From: Holophagae bacterium
Lineage (GTDB): Bacteria > Acidobacteriota > Holophagae > Acanthopleuribacterales > Acanthopleuribacteraceae
Length of the DNA: 64,000 nt
Reading direction: 5' to 3'
Assembly (NCBI GenBank): GCA_030429565.1
Contig: JAUIFE010000035.1
Coordinates: 19,782-83,781 of the forward strand
Both the position numbers and the translations under genes were made by a program. Shown here in pieces: positions 53,101-57,389 of this stretch (the first letter of the stretch is position 1; each line of letters begins with the position of its first letter). The notes under the pieces were generated by a model. It was not told where the DNA came from. It saw only the letters and a list, made by a program, of their open reading frames with translations, and did not search any database.

Positions 53101-53324
53101 TCGAGATGGGCGGCACCTCGGTGCAAATGGTTCAACTACAGGGACGCCTGCAGGAGCGCTTCGAGCGCAATGTGCCCTTGACCGAACTGTTCGAGTACCC
53201 GACCATTCGCGCCCAAGCCAAGTACTTTAATGCCGAAACCCAGGAACTCGATCGCGACGAGAGCAAACGCCAGGCCGAGCAGCGCAAAGCCGCGCGCAAA
53301 CGTCGCAACCGCCGCGAGCGTTAA
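35199..53324 (+). CDS. Giant NRPS with five heterocyclization modules and tandem thiazoline-oxidase domains
   Basis: 6041 aa. TubC docking domain (1-55). Four Cy-A-PCP modules follow: Cy1 D209/D214, A1 signature about 688, Lys1031, PCP1 Ser1089; Cy2 D1282/D1287, Lys2121, PCP2 Ser2178; Cy3 D2378/D2383, Lys3194, PCP3 Ser3250; Cy4 D3449/D3454, Lys4271, PCP4 Ser4325. Module 5: Cy5 D4523/D4528, a degenerate A domain (about 4860-5330) split by two Ox domains (about 5353-5590 and 5636-5870, each LPKYRYPSGGGLYPVQ, FMN type), the A10 line with Arg5919 in place of Lys, and PCP5 Ser5974. Pocket residues read by eye: A2 DLYNMSLIWK, A3 DLFNLSLIWK, A4 DLYNMSMIWK (cysteine type), A1 DLYNIASIWK (deviant). 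No starter module, no TE or reductase; basic tail KAARKRRNRRER. Predicted product: consecutive Cys-derived thiazolines/thiazoles. Confidence 0.95.
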   Translation: MNGSQFLTELAELGVKLAVVDGQLKIKAPKGVLTAALKQRLADAKSELLDLLSTRSGRRDQTRLPRIVPDPEQRHDPFPLTDIQQAYWIGSQSDFDMGNVDIHIYTEIDSTDLDLSALERALNQTIARHDMLRAVVEKNGEQRILAEVPHYAIAVTDLSGMAVAQQETRLAAIREQMSHSDRDHAVWPGFAVTATRRDARCTRLHFSFDLLHIDGGSLQLMFRDLAAYYRDAEAQLPALALSYRDYVLAEQALQETEMYRESLDYWRRRVTDLPAAPQLPLQRELLAGEQPRFNHGGAVLERDDWAAIKSQISRRGFSPPAVLLTAFAEALANWSAEAALTVNVTMFNRLPMHPQINDILGDFTSMVLLGMRHETQHSFADRVRRVQETLWSAFEHRHVSGVQVLRELARVRGSRSGALMPVVFTSFLNLEDGGSSAPSSALREFGDIVFSISQTPQVWLDHQVIEDDGQLLLSYDAVEQIFPPRMIADLFAGYRRLLQQLGRAETWDRPPRDLIDPAQLEQRRLINQTETELPEKTLRDLFVARVAAMPGQTAVATESLRLTYAELARRVNRLGHWLQQHGTAPDQLVGVVMEKGWEQIVAVLGIHAAGGAYVPIDPELPSERLQFLLRDGIIRVVLTQRKLETRLTWPPGLTLLALDSERETAALPVDCEQAPPCNAGPGHLAYVLYTSGSTGVPKGVMIEHRAVVNRMLDINRRFSIDHHDRLLSVTALHHDLSVYDVFGVLAAGATLILPRANLRLDPAHWLGLLLRERVTLWNSVPTFLKMLVEHLEKQADEAPRPDSLRWAIVAGDWIPLDLPERLRRQVGALRFIASGGPTETTIWDIWNEVEQVDPAWKSIPYGKPLANARYHILDEAGRPRPNWVPGEMCIAGAGLARGYWRNEEASRAFYQDPESGERRYRSGDLGRVLPDGSIEILGRKDFQVKIRGMRIELGEIESAIAKHAQVREVVVVQIGERFGDSRLAAYLVARDEGGAPDLEALRNFLADRLPPYMVPAVVVHLDHLPLGRTGKVDRGALPAPDSARLSNEPAAFVAPRTEMEEQVAQIWRDALNLSELSVEANLIDLGVNSLTALQVNGLLQETFGVALPLRLLLEAPTVAGLAHAIHEMEREAGAVFQYPTVTPDERNRHEPFPLNPIQQAYWMGRLDTFELGNVAAQYYLEFEILNADLVRVNRAWNKVIQRHDMLRAVVRGDGMQQILAQVPDYEVSLTDMRGWSAADQEREREALRQRMAHQVMATDQWPLFEFRATRINDQVRFHFSLDLLIADAWSAQILFNDFRRFMEDPSLAIDQPVLSFRDYLLADADLHDSAPLQAARAYWRDRLDALPPAPSLPLVMNPADLDKPRFVRRVHRLDGAAWSLLKAHATEEGFTPSGLLLTVFGEVLARFGRHQALTLNATTFRRLPLHSEVQAIVGDFTSLTLLAIDCRPEQSLNERARTVQEQLWADLDHRAVSGVEVLRDLARRQGRKPGALMPVVFTSLLTRYEGDQGAGAGEVADYKEVFALSQTPQVWLDHQVVERGDALVLNWDAVEDLFPVGLLDHMFALYTGYLEALAHNRNLWRERGGFDAALSATDASAFAAFRQALQPLAGANRTEAPGAGATLLDLFEVHAEAAPEQPAIITAQRTLSYGDVTAMSRRIGHWLAAQAVAPGERVAVIMEKGWPQMVAALGALQAGAAYLPIDPAWPKERRDHILLQSGVRAVLVDQRQQAALDLDGYETLAVDGTEPNKYATTPLSRATRPDDLAYVIFTSGSTGLPKGVAIEHRGAVNTILDVNRRWHVGAGDRVFGLSSLTFDLSVYDLFGSLAAGAAVVLPEAWADRDPSHWLEMMHRHQVSIWNSVPALMDLLCTYSEARPEHTPVLWPESLRLVMLSGDWLPLSIADRVRGYVPDCRVVSLGGATEASIWSICHEIEQVDPAWSSIPYGKPMANQQFYVLNSRLELCPPHVPGELYIAGMGLAREYLGDKDKTNAAFIRYEGPAAPAGPQPGQRLYRTGDWGAYRADGVILFLGREDTQVKVQGYRIELGEIETVLARAEGVGRAVALAVGPPQGQRRLVAFVVPAEGAELQPEALKQHAARHLAEYMVPPSLFLVDSLPLTANGKVDRARLAESAAAGADLAADGAAPRTPLEAELAAIWGELLEQPVVAVDQTLFDLGGNSLIAIRLLALLQERFGVAVDLQTLFAAPTVAGLAAAVGRQKASRGETGADGNDLAAMRLVHQPEARYQPFALSDIQQAYLLGRMSQLELGNVAAHAYFEIEVAQGDPSRIVNAWNRLIQRHDMLRAVFSEDGTQRVLEEVPEYSIPINDLAAMAPDEAQALLRDIRDELSHQVLPADQWPLFDLRISTFAGGRMRIHISFDLLAADAWSSQILFLELWTLAENPQTVLAPLTTTFRDYMQAVEALPQTERYARDRAYHQRRLENLAPAPALPLMVDPSTIEQPTFARRAGRLDAATWERIKQRASRVGVTPSGLCLAVYAEVLACWSTSPRFTLNVTTFNRFPIHEEIQALVGDFTSLSLLSVEPVTGDFEMRCRALQESLWADLDHRTYSGVQVMRDWARLLGRAPGALLPVVFTSRLFSASGVHDDDGEQAVPGGEVVFSVSQTPQVWLDMQVGEEGGALTWTWDAVEALFPPDLLDAMFAAYATILNRLGEDESWWHATSMDLVPAAASKMVADSNATQRNFRRGDLYSLVAEAAAANPQADAVLSERRRLSYGDLIQEANALCLQLKHHGVKPGDNVAVYMDKGWRQAVAVLAIVQAGAAYVPIDPSWPKARVAMILEDCGATVQVTQPRWADQSAGLPCESCVVVEQPRHALADRVETLVVDDHQLAYIIFTSGTTGRPKGVAIEHRAVVNTLEDMRTRFDLRADDRVFGLSALTFDLSVFDLFGVWLAGAAVVLPEESERREPKAWARLCRSYDVTVWNSVPQLLEMFLEHAGDDGQRLPAGLRLALLSGDWLATDIHSRLQSLVPGAKVISLGGATEAAIWSILYPLAEGFDGWNSVPYGRPMANQTMHVLDDTLRERPPWVTGELYIGGVGLAREYSADPVKSAAAFITHPRSGTRLYRTGDLGRRRPDGLIEFLGRRDFQVKIGGFRIELGEVEAALTKAPGVATAVVEAIGDPRGNRRLVGYLVPVQADSELDHDVIGAFLADHLPPYMIPAALVDLSALPLTANGKLDRKALPVPEALSGDHGALNLPRTPVEKQLAAIWCELLGLERVGVDDGLFALGGNSLIAIRMVAMMQDRLNVALELRHLFETPTIAELAATVARLRLAGGDESQAPDELKLELDPANRFAPFPLNEVQQAYWLGRRQGIELGGVAAHSYTELESTTLDPERVQAVWRILIERHDMLRAVIAETGEQRVLDPATLPAFEIPVADLSAMPESERSAALQATRARMSHQVLDTATWPLFEICISRLAPDKIRIHYSFDLLISDAWSSQLLILEFAYFYAKPEAVPPRPAVTFRDYTLAMVDKEFSGRYRRDRNYWRRRLDTLPPAPELPLEKDPATLTQPTFVRRFGSLAREDWTALQQQATRLGVTPSGLLMAAYGEALAAWSRQPHFCLNVTTFNLMPLHEDINNVVGDFTSLTLLEVDASPRGGETFAQRARGVQEQLWADLDHRTYSGVEVIRDLGRVRGQAPGALMPVVFTSRLFRDPGVVQESGAEDFPYGEVVYSVSQTPQVWLDAQVQEEDGVLKWSWDVVEDLFPQGLIDRLFDAHTQLLQRLARAEQTWRDRALSLCPSADRALYRETNRTEFDFGAVADLTMDQLVGRAVAKHGARPAVITPTRTLTYDALWQAAAGLAVRLSAYELPENRMIAVLLPKDWRQAVAVLAVQRRGAAYLPINPEWPHERRDRILDQAGVALVLADADAASLALPDGVALHRLVDGDFDGEGADLVAHQTRSDDLAYVIFTSGSTGAPKGVAIEHRGAVNTLLDINRRYGVTADDRVLALSNLTFDLSVYDLFGVWAAGGATVIPPAEAYRDPLVWSELGHQHQVTLWNSVPALLDMMLTFAETHAGAVPAKLRLAMLSGDWLPVDIADRLRAARPNAATVSMGGATESSIWSIYFPVPTPTPAWASVPYGKPLANQTFHVLDSHMQERPFHVPGELYIGGVGLAREYYRDTARTRAAFVEDGQGRRLYRTGDMGRYLPDGNIEFLGREDNQVKVQGFRIELGEIEAALARYPQITSAVAAAPYLAAGSKARRLVAYIVAQAGDPVDQDHLRAFLAELIPDYMIPATYVVLDSLPLTANGKVDRNALPDPGAAFEAEQHAPRTPTEERLCRIWADLLGVDKVGIDDNLFDLGGTSVVAIQLLNAVRDQFAMELSMRTLFENLTVRTLALAMSRARATGEAKLVSELPALRADLVNRYEPFPLNDIQQAYWVGRMGAFGMGEVSAHYYVEVESERLNLGGFVFALRAMIERHDALRLVFNSDGFQRILDPKTLAPYEVVVDDLRHGGAAERDRVLAATRARMSHQVLPPEVWPLFEVKASRLTDSRYRLHLSFDLLLADAWSFQLLFGEMTELARNPEKQLAPLEISFRDYVVAEQKMRETDRFARSERYWHEAVKTLPMAPDLPLRRGADLTKAHFNRYDGVIPAEQWTGLQETAAALGVTPTGMLMAAFSEVLATWSRDPRFTLNVTMFNRMPLHPQVNMLLGDFTSMTLVAVDTAPGEDDCFALRARATQERIWTDLDHGDYGGVRVLRDLQRARGRAGAVTMPIVFTSRLFKIRGFEAGGEDHIGDIVYSISQTPQVWIDHQLTERDGALCYNWDVIDQLFPAGMIDDMFAAYHQLLTDLACRPELWHEPVPSLVPEKERDAFRQLNQAGLGLPDASGNLVADLFLGLLDAPARTALTVDGRDGVVQLSRRDLIQRVEAVRAVLRERGLGPGARVALMVQSPSAWVPALLGAMAAGLAVVPVDAGLPAVRRREFIDFAQVDLILGEIATEALCRESAEQTPLLLADWIPSAADPVEAAAMRGWPAQTASLVVMQTAGDGRIVAVNVKQPSLAQAFNSLNDLRAFCGGGVLPSSPLAFPQTMVHLLWTLYCGGEWVVPRQDRLLDAAYLLDLQQRCGVDAVLGEAAVADLLLNAADGDGRGLPKAWLFDGEAPSADLWQRLHQRNPASAVYLAGAVESGFWSHRFDAATLNPECAVVPYGAPLAGREVFVLDKQLRVRPTWVPGDLYVGGAAVVEGYENDPERARRFFLQVPDPLADGPAEERPTRRLFRTGLVVRRLPCGSFEFLDRDASPVSLPRGRFRFCETEAILRAYPGVADAVCAALPPRDAAPGDVSKRLVAYVVPKQGQAPPALPPAPPDGGAHDGEMPRMPDPEALYRTLTFEPVFTPLERLQFKMERRGLRADRETRQQVALAPVATDAREDAAWIHRTSRRRFLADVPVPAADFAALLELLRALQPDGVALPKYRYPSGGGLYPVQVYVAVAAGRVADLAAGLYYYHPFKHQLALLDDRELPVSIHAPENRPIAEPAAFTLFLVGKLDAVAPLYPEMGRDFCVLEAGYISQLLMEHTPARLGLCPLGGLAFGVVRDRFALDDSDDLVHMLVGGSVAPPAEDLREAFLREQLDSRDFQQMTERKAVVTAAPAAEHEGDGDHWALVRPQQPDWHEEAIFDPVGRLQFKLEKRAVRADDALADHVVLTQQPVADLEAAWAKRRSYRHFLSEPAPFEAFSALLACLRSQQPQGTPLPKYRYPSGGGLYPVQTYLHIKADGVAGLAAGTYYFDPVACHLCLLHADVAIEVERHGLPNRAIYAEAAFSIFLVGKFGAVAPLYPGLARDFCLLEAGYMAQLLCDSATELQLGLTPLGGLDFAPIRSLFDLDDDADLVHVLVGGAVAPMVTTIREAMDEGTQKPPEAKVDAASLRHFLSERLPETLVPTRYLLLDSLPLDDAGRVDRAALPDPDALREETVFEEPADESEQRIADIWREVLAMDAVDVARNFFEMGGTSVQMVQLQGRLQERFERNVPLTELFEYPTIRAQAKYFNAETQELDRDESKRQAEQRKAARKRRNRRER

Positions 53325-53328
53325 CGCG

Positions 53329-53355
53329 CCGGGCGGCGTGATCCGTCCGGTTTTT
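53329..53355 (+). terminator. Terminator of the NRPS gene
   Basis: Stem CCGGGCGG / CCGTCCGG (8 bp with one G-T pair), 6-nt loop, then TTTTT. It lies directly after the NRPS stop, so the chaperone gene downstream is probably transcribed separately. Confidence 0.75.
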
Positions 53356-53521
53356 GTCCTTTTCTCGATCAAACCCTTTTTCTCCTCCGTGTAACTAGTA
53401 GCGTCCAACCCATGACCGCTGTCGCCGTTTTTCTGCCGCCGGGGTCGGTCCCGGCAGGCTGCATGGCCGTGCCATGCCTTGGTGTTTGGTTGGGCTTCTA
53501 CCTTGGTTTTAAGGAGACATC

Positions 53522-53971
53522 ATGTCCGCTTATCGTGATATCGCCACAAGTTGGTTAAATCATCTCAATCCAGATTTATCACTGGATGACAACGGCACCT
53601 GTTACTTGCGTTATGGCAGTGCTCGCGGCCTGAAATTTAACGTGCCCCGACGCGGGAACTTCTTCCATTTTTCCGCCGTCTTGGCGGCCGCACCCGTTTC
53701 GGGTCGTCTCTTGTCAAAGGCCTTGCAGCTTAACATTCACCAGGAGAAAACCAACGGTGGCGCCGTTGCCATCGATCCACTTAGCGAGGATTTGGTTTTT
53801 GGCTATCGCCACAGCTTCGTCGACTGCGATTTCGTTGCTTTTCGCAACATCCTTGCAAATTTTGCGGAAACCGTTGAGGTCCTGGCTCAAGATCTTGAGC
53901 AAGTTGGGGTTATTGCCGAACCGACCGCTTCGGTGACACGGGGCCTGCCCCGCCATGGTGTGTTTTGTTGA
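53522..53971 (+). CDS. CesT-family secretion chaperone
   Basis: 149 aa, no signal peptide. AAGGAG lies 5 nt upstream of the ATG at 53522. The fold pattern matches type III secretion chaperones of the CesT/Tir class: an N-terminal helix (YRDIATSWLNHL), strands, then the family line KALQLNIHQEKTNGGAVAIDPLSEDLVFGYRH, followed by a long C-terminal helix (FAETVEVLAQDLEQVG). Chaperones of this class bind as dimers to one substrate, often encoded next to them, as is the case here. No secretion-apparatus gene is in the window. Assignment is by pattern, supported by the gene order. Confidence 0.75.
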   Translation: MSAYRDIATSWLNHLNPDLSLDDNGTCYLRYGSARGLKFNVPRRGNFFHFSAVLAAAPVSGRLLSKALQLNIHQEKTNGGAVAIDPLSEDLVFGYRHSFVDCDFVAFRNILANFAETVEVLAQDLEQVGVIAEPTASVTRGLPRHGVFC

Positions 53972-54005
53972 TACCTGAAAAGCCACATTAAAGGAGGTAT
54001 GACCG

Positions 54006-54818
54006 ATGAGTGGGCTCAATTTAGGCGCTGTCAAAAATACCGGTGCTGCAGCCGCGCCGGAAACAAACGTTAAAAGCAAAGCAAAAAAAGCGGAAGCGCC
54101 GCCACACGAGGGGACCAATCCCGGCGAGGGCAAGGACATGACCGCTGTTGCCAAACCGGCCAACATTACCGTGATGGCTGTAACCGGGACAACCGCAGGC
54201 GATGGGGTTCCGTCGGGTTCCGTGTCCGTCGATGGGATTCGCAATGCCAATAAGAAGGGTGCCCTTATCCGTTTTGCACCTGCCACCGAGGAGGCAGGCG
54301 CGGCCGCTACCGGTGACGGTTACTTCGCCGGCGGTGCTACCGATGTCGATGATAAGGCGACCGCCATGGTCGCGGCTCAAATGAAAAAGATGGGCATGGA
54401 TGACCCTACCGAATTTTTGAGTCAGGACGCTTGGAATCAACGCTTGGGGAATTCGCTTTATGCCGGTGTGGGCATGACCGTGTCCGCCGCCCAAAAAAGC
54501 GAAACCATGGCCGGGGTTCTCAATGGTTTGTCCGGCATGAAGGTGCGTGTCCTCGAAGCCGGCCAGAGCGCCGGCGGTTCGGCCAAAAGTTACAACTACG
54601 AGGGCCACCAAACCTTCCGCAAGTTGGGTCGCGGTGATCTCGCCGGGATGCGCGAGCCACACCAAACCACCGATTTGGCAACCATCGCCACCCACGAATT
54701 AGGTGCTGAATTCGCCGATCTGCCGGATACGCCCGAAAATCGTGGCAAGTTGGTACGAGCCTTGACCGGGGCTTTGGTTGGCGAGATAAGCCATGCCCTC
54801 AACCACATGGCTGAGTAG
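54006..54818 (+). CDS. Probable secreted substrate of the adjacent CesT-type chaperone
   Basis: 270 aa. GGAGG lies 8 nt upstream of the ATG, and only 34 bp separate it from the chaperone gene, so they form one operon. The first 60 residues are low-complexity (Ala, Lys, Pro, Gly, Thr), a typical flexible secretion/chaperone-binding N-terminus, and there is no Sec signal or membrane span. The rest is small-residue-rich with GAALIRF- and GDGYFAGG-type lines, a segment KMGMDDPTEFLSQDAWNQRL, and a C-terminal helix (KLVRALTGALVGEISHALNHM). No enzymatic motif is recognised. Effector or translocator status is inferred from the context, not from homology. Confidence 0.65.
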   Translation: MSGLNLGAVKNTGAAAAPETNVKSKAKKAEAPPHEGTNPGEGKDMTAVAKPANITVMAVTGTTAGDGVPSGSVSVDGIRNANKKGALIRFAPATEEAGAAATGDGYFAGGATDVDDKATAMVAAQMKKMGMDDPTEFLSQDAWNQRLGNSLYAGVGMTVSAAQKSETMAGVLNGLSGMKVRVLEAGQSAGGSAKSYNYEGHQTFRKLGRGDLAGMREPHQTTDLATIATHELGAEFADLPDTPENRGKLVRALTGALVGEISHALNHMAE

Positions 54819-55595
54819 CAAATGGATCGGCTTGCGGCCGTTTTCGCGGGCGCTCGTGCTTCAACGTGCACGGGTCGTCGCAATGCGGTGTAGGAACCAC
54901 GATTGGGGCAACCCGTGCCGATCCCGCGCGCAAGCCGCCCATATTGCTTCTGAATCACGTTGGTGTTTTGTGGGGTTAATATATATTGTTTGAATATAGT
55001 GGGTTATGTGTTCGATTTGGTGCTGCCGGAATATTAAATGCAAGCCATTCATCGGTTGGGCGGGGTCTGGATCGGCACCCTTTCCGCCGCCACCGTAGCA
55101 GCGTTGCACCCTTTGCCGGCCATGGGCCGAAATGGGTGGGTTTTTAGTGAAAAATATGAATTTCGCAAAAAAGCAGTTAGGTTGAGTCTTGTGGGTTGAC
55201 CTTGGTTGTCGTCATTTACTAGGATGAAAATCAAATCAAAGACGTCAGTTAGGGTCTGTTTGAGGTTATGCACGCTTAGTCTCAGATAGGAGATGTTTTT
55301 GATTGGCTGGGTTTCTTCGATCTTAATTGAATTCACTCGGTTTGTTTGTTTTATGGCCTGAGCTTGTTTTCAGGTTGTTGCGATTTTATCCTTCGCCGGC
55401 CCGCGTACCGACCTGCCTGACGCAATCAGGCTGTGAACGCGTTCTCGTTGGGTCGCCACCTATTGCCACAGTTCAACACGCCTTTCTTCCACCGCTCCGT
55501 GCCGGTGAACGCGATCTGTCGTCGTGAACGGGATTTTTGCGTTTTGCTAGCGGTCTGGGGCGAGGTGCGCGTGTTTATTTAGGAGTAACCACATT
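54819..55595. other. Intergenic region without visible gene
   Basis: 777 bp. AT-rich patches around 54975-55040 and 55130-55330, the latter with short frames lacking ribosome-binding sites. Promoter for the 55596 gene is expected near its end. No element copy or hairpin with T-run stands out. Confidence 0.4.
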
Positions 55596-57323
55596 ATGAA
55601 GAAGACGCTTCTTACGACCCTCATCGGGTTATTCGCCGCCGGTGCCGCTTGCGCTCAATCTGAGACCGCCGCCTTTGCCGACACCTACACCACCGCTTGG
55701 GACCAAGAGCTGCACGTTGGTGCGCCCGGCCTCCTGCAAAATGACCGCTCTGCCGCCGGTGCACTCACCGCTACCTTGGCGCAAGTTCCGCAATCCGGTT
55801 CCTTGACCTTGCAAGCTGACGGTTCCTTTGTGTACGTTCCCGAGAGCGGCGTTCAAGGTCCTGTCACCTTCGTCTACGGCATTGCCGATGAAGCCGGCGA
55901 CACCAGCTTCGCGCCAGTGACCATCGACGTCACCGCCGGCAATAAAGCGCCGCTGGCCATTGCCGACTACTTCAGTGTGCGTGCCGGGTCGACCTTGACC
56001 ATTGCCTCGCCGGGTTTGTTGGGCAACGATATCGATCTCGACGGCGATGTCCTGAGTGCCGCTATTGTTACCGCACCGGATGCCGGCCGCCTCAGCATCA
56101 ACGAAGACGGCGGTTTTGTGTATGAAAGCGAAGCCGGCACCTCGGGTGATTTCAGTTTCACCTACCGCGTCATTGACGCCGAAGGCGCTTCCGCGGTAGG
56201 GACCGCTTTCATCACCGTCACCAGTGATTGGCCGCCCGTTGCCAACGCCGACAGCTTTACCTTACGCGCCGGTGAAAGCGCGACCTTGGACGTGCTCGCC
56301 AATGACAGCGACGATGACGGCAACCGCCTGCAAGTCGTGGCCGTAACCCAACCCGAATTTGGTCAGGTAACCTTCACCCAAAACGGCGTCACCTTCCATG
56401 CCGACGCGGATTTTGTCGGCCGGACCCAGTTCAACTACACCATCAACGACGGTGTTTTTCCCGCCTCCGCCATCGTGACCGTCGACGTCACTGCCGGCAA
56501 CCAAGCACCCGTGGTTGTCGACGACCTCTACGACACGCCCCACTTGGCACCCCTGTTCTTTAACCCACTCAGCAACGACTACGATCCCAACGGCACCGAA
56601 CTGCGTTTGAACTGGCTCAGCCAACCCCAGTTCGGCACCTTGCAGGAAGGCCCCGGCGAGTGGATTTACACGCCTGGCGATTCACGCGACGATCACGAAG
56701 AAGTGCTGCTGTACAGCGCGACCGATGGCGAATTGGAAACTCAGGGTCGCGTGGTGATTCGCATCACCGGCAACTACGCGCCCGAAGCCAACGACGATTA
56801 CTACCAAATCAGCATCAATCCCAGTTTCCCCACGCGTTTGCCGTTGCTGAGCAACGACCGCGACATCGACGGCGACGAACTGACCATCGCCCGTTACGCC
56901 GCACCCAGCAACAGCAGCTTCATCGTGCATCCATGGGGCGACGGCAAAACCATGGCCGCCTATGCCTTGCGCGGTGGCACCTACCGTTTCACCTATTGGG
57001 TTACCGATGGTCGCTTGGAAGATGAAGCAACCGTTGAGTTGTACGTGCCCGGTCCGTCGGAGAGCGTGGCCAACGACGACGCCTACACGTTACGCGTGGG
57101 GCAATCGATTCGTTTGAACACCTTCGCCAACGATGTTTACTACGAGCACAACCCGCGCACCGCGCCTGAACACACCAATCCCGGCCACGGCGCCTTGATT
57201 TGGTCCAACGGCGATTGGACCTACATGCACTTGTCCGGTCAAGCAGCGGAAACTTCCTTTACCTACACCTTGCCTGGCGGCTCTACCGCCACGGTCACCT
57301 TGACCATCCTGCCTGCCGAGTAA
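55596..57323 (+). CDS. Exported protein with six cadherin-like (Big_9-type) repeats
   Basis: 575 aa. Signal peptide MKKTLLTTLIGLFAAGAACAQ with an AGGAG site upstream of the ATG. Six repeats of about 90 residues follow, each with ADxFxxRAG, LLxNDxDxDGDxL, G, and FTYxxxD lines (for example PVANADSFTLRAG, NDSDDDGNRLQVV). These are the calcium-binding cadherin/VCBS-type domains used in surface adhesion or matrix proteins. There is no C-terminal sorting domain or membrane anchor, unlike the 6067, 9022 and 14577 proteins. Monocistronic with its own terminator. Confidence 0.85.
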   Translation: MKKTLLTTLIGLFAAGAACAQSETAAFADTYTTAWDQELHVGAPGLLQNDRSAAGALTATLAQVPQSGSLTLQADGSFVYVPESGVQGPVTFVYGIADEAGDTSFAPVTIDVTAGNKAPLAIADYFSVRAGSTLTIASPGLLGNDIDLDGDVLSAAIVTAPDAGRLSINEDGGFVYESEAGTSGDFSFTYRVIDAEGASAVGTAFITVTSDWPPVANADSFTLRAGESATLDVLANDSDDDGNRLQVVAVTQPEFGQVTFTQNGVTFHADADFVGRTQFNYTINDGVFPASAIVTVDVTAGNQAPVVVDDLYDTPHLAPLFFNPLSNDYDPNGTELRLNWLSQPQFGTLQEGPGEWIYTPGDSRDDHEEVLLYSATDGELETQGRVVIRITGNYAPEANDDYYQISINPSFPTRLPLLSNDRDIDGDELTIARYAAPSNSSFIVHPWGDGKTMAAYALRGGTYRFTYWVTDGRLEDEATVELYVPGPSESVANDDAYTLRVGQSIRLNTFANDVYYEHNPRTAPEHTNPGHGALIWSNGDWTYMHLSGQAAETSFTYTLPGGSTATVTLTILPAE

Positions 57324-57351
57324 GGCCGGCGAATCGGCCAAAGAAAAGCGG

Positions 57352-57380
57352 AAAGGCGGGACGCGATTCCCGCCTTTTTT
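57352..57380 (+). terminator. Rho-independent terminator
   Basis: Perfect 10-bp stem AAAGGCGGGA / TCCCGCCTTT, 6-nt loop, T-run of six. It lies between two convergent genes and the A residues on the other side may let it work in both directions. Confidence 0.88.
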
Positions 57381-57389
57381 GCGCCAGGG

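Noticed and set aside
53522..54818. Chaperone and substrate as part of the NRPS operon
   Set aside because: A terminator at 53329-53355 and a separate leader argue for an independent transcript.
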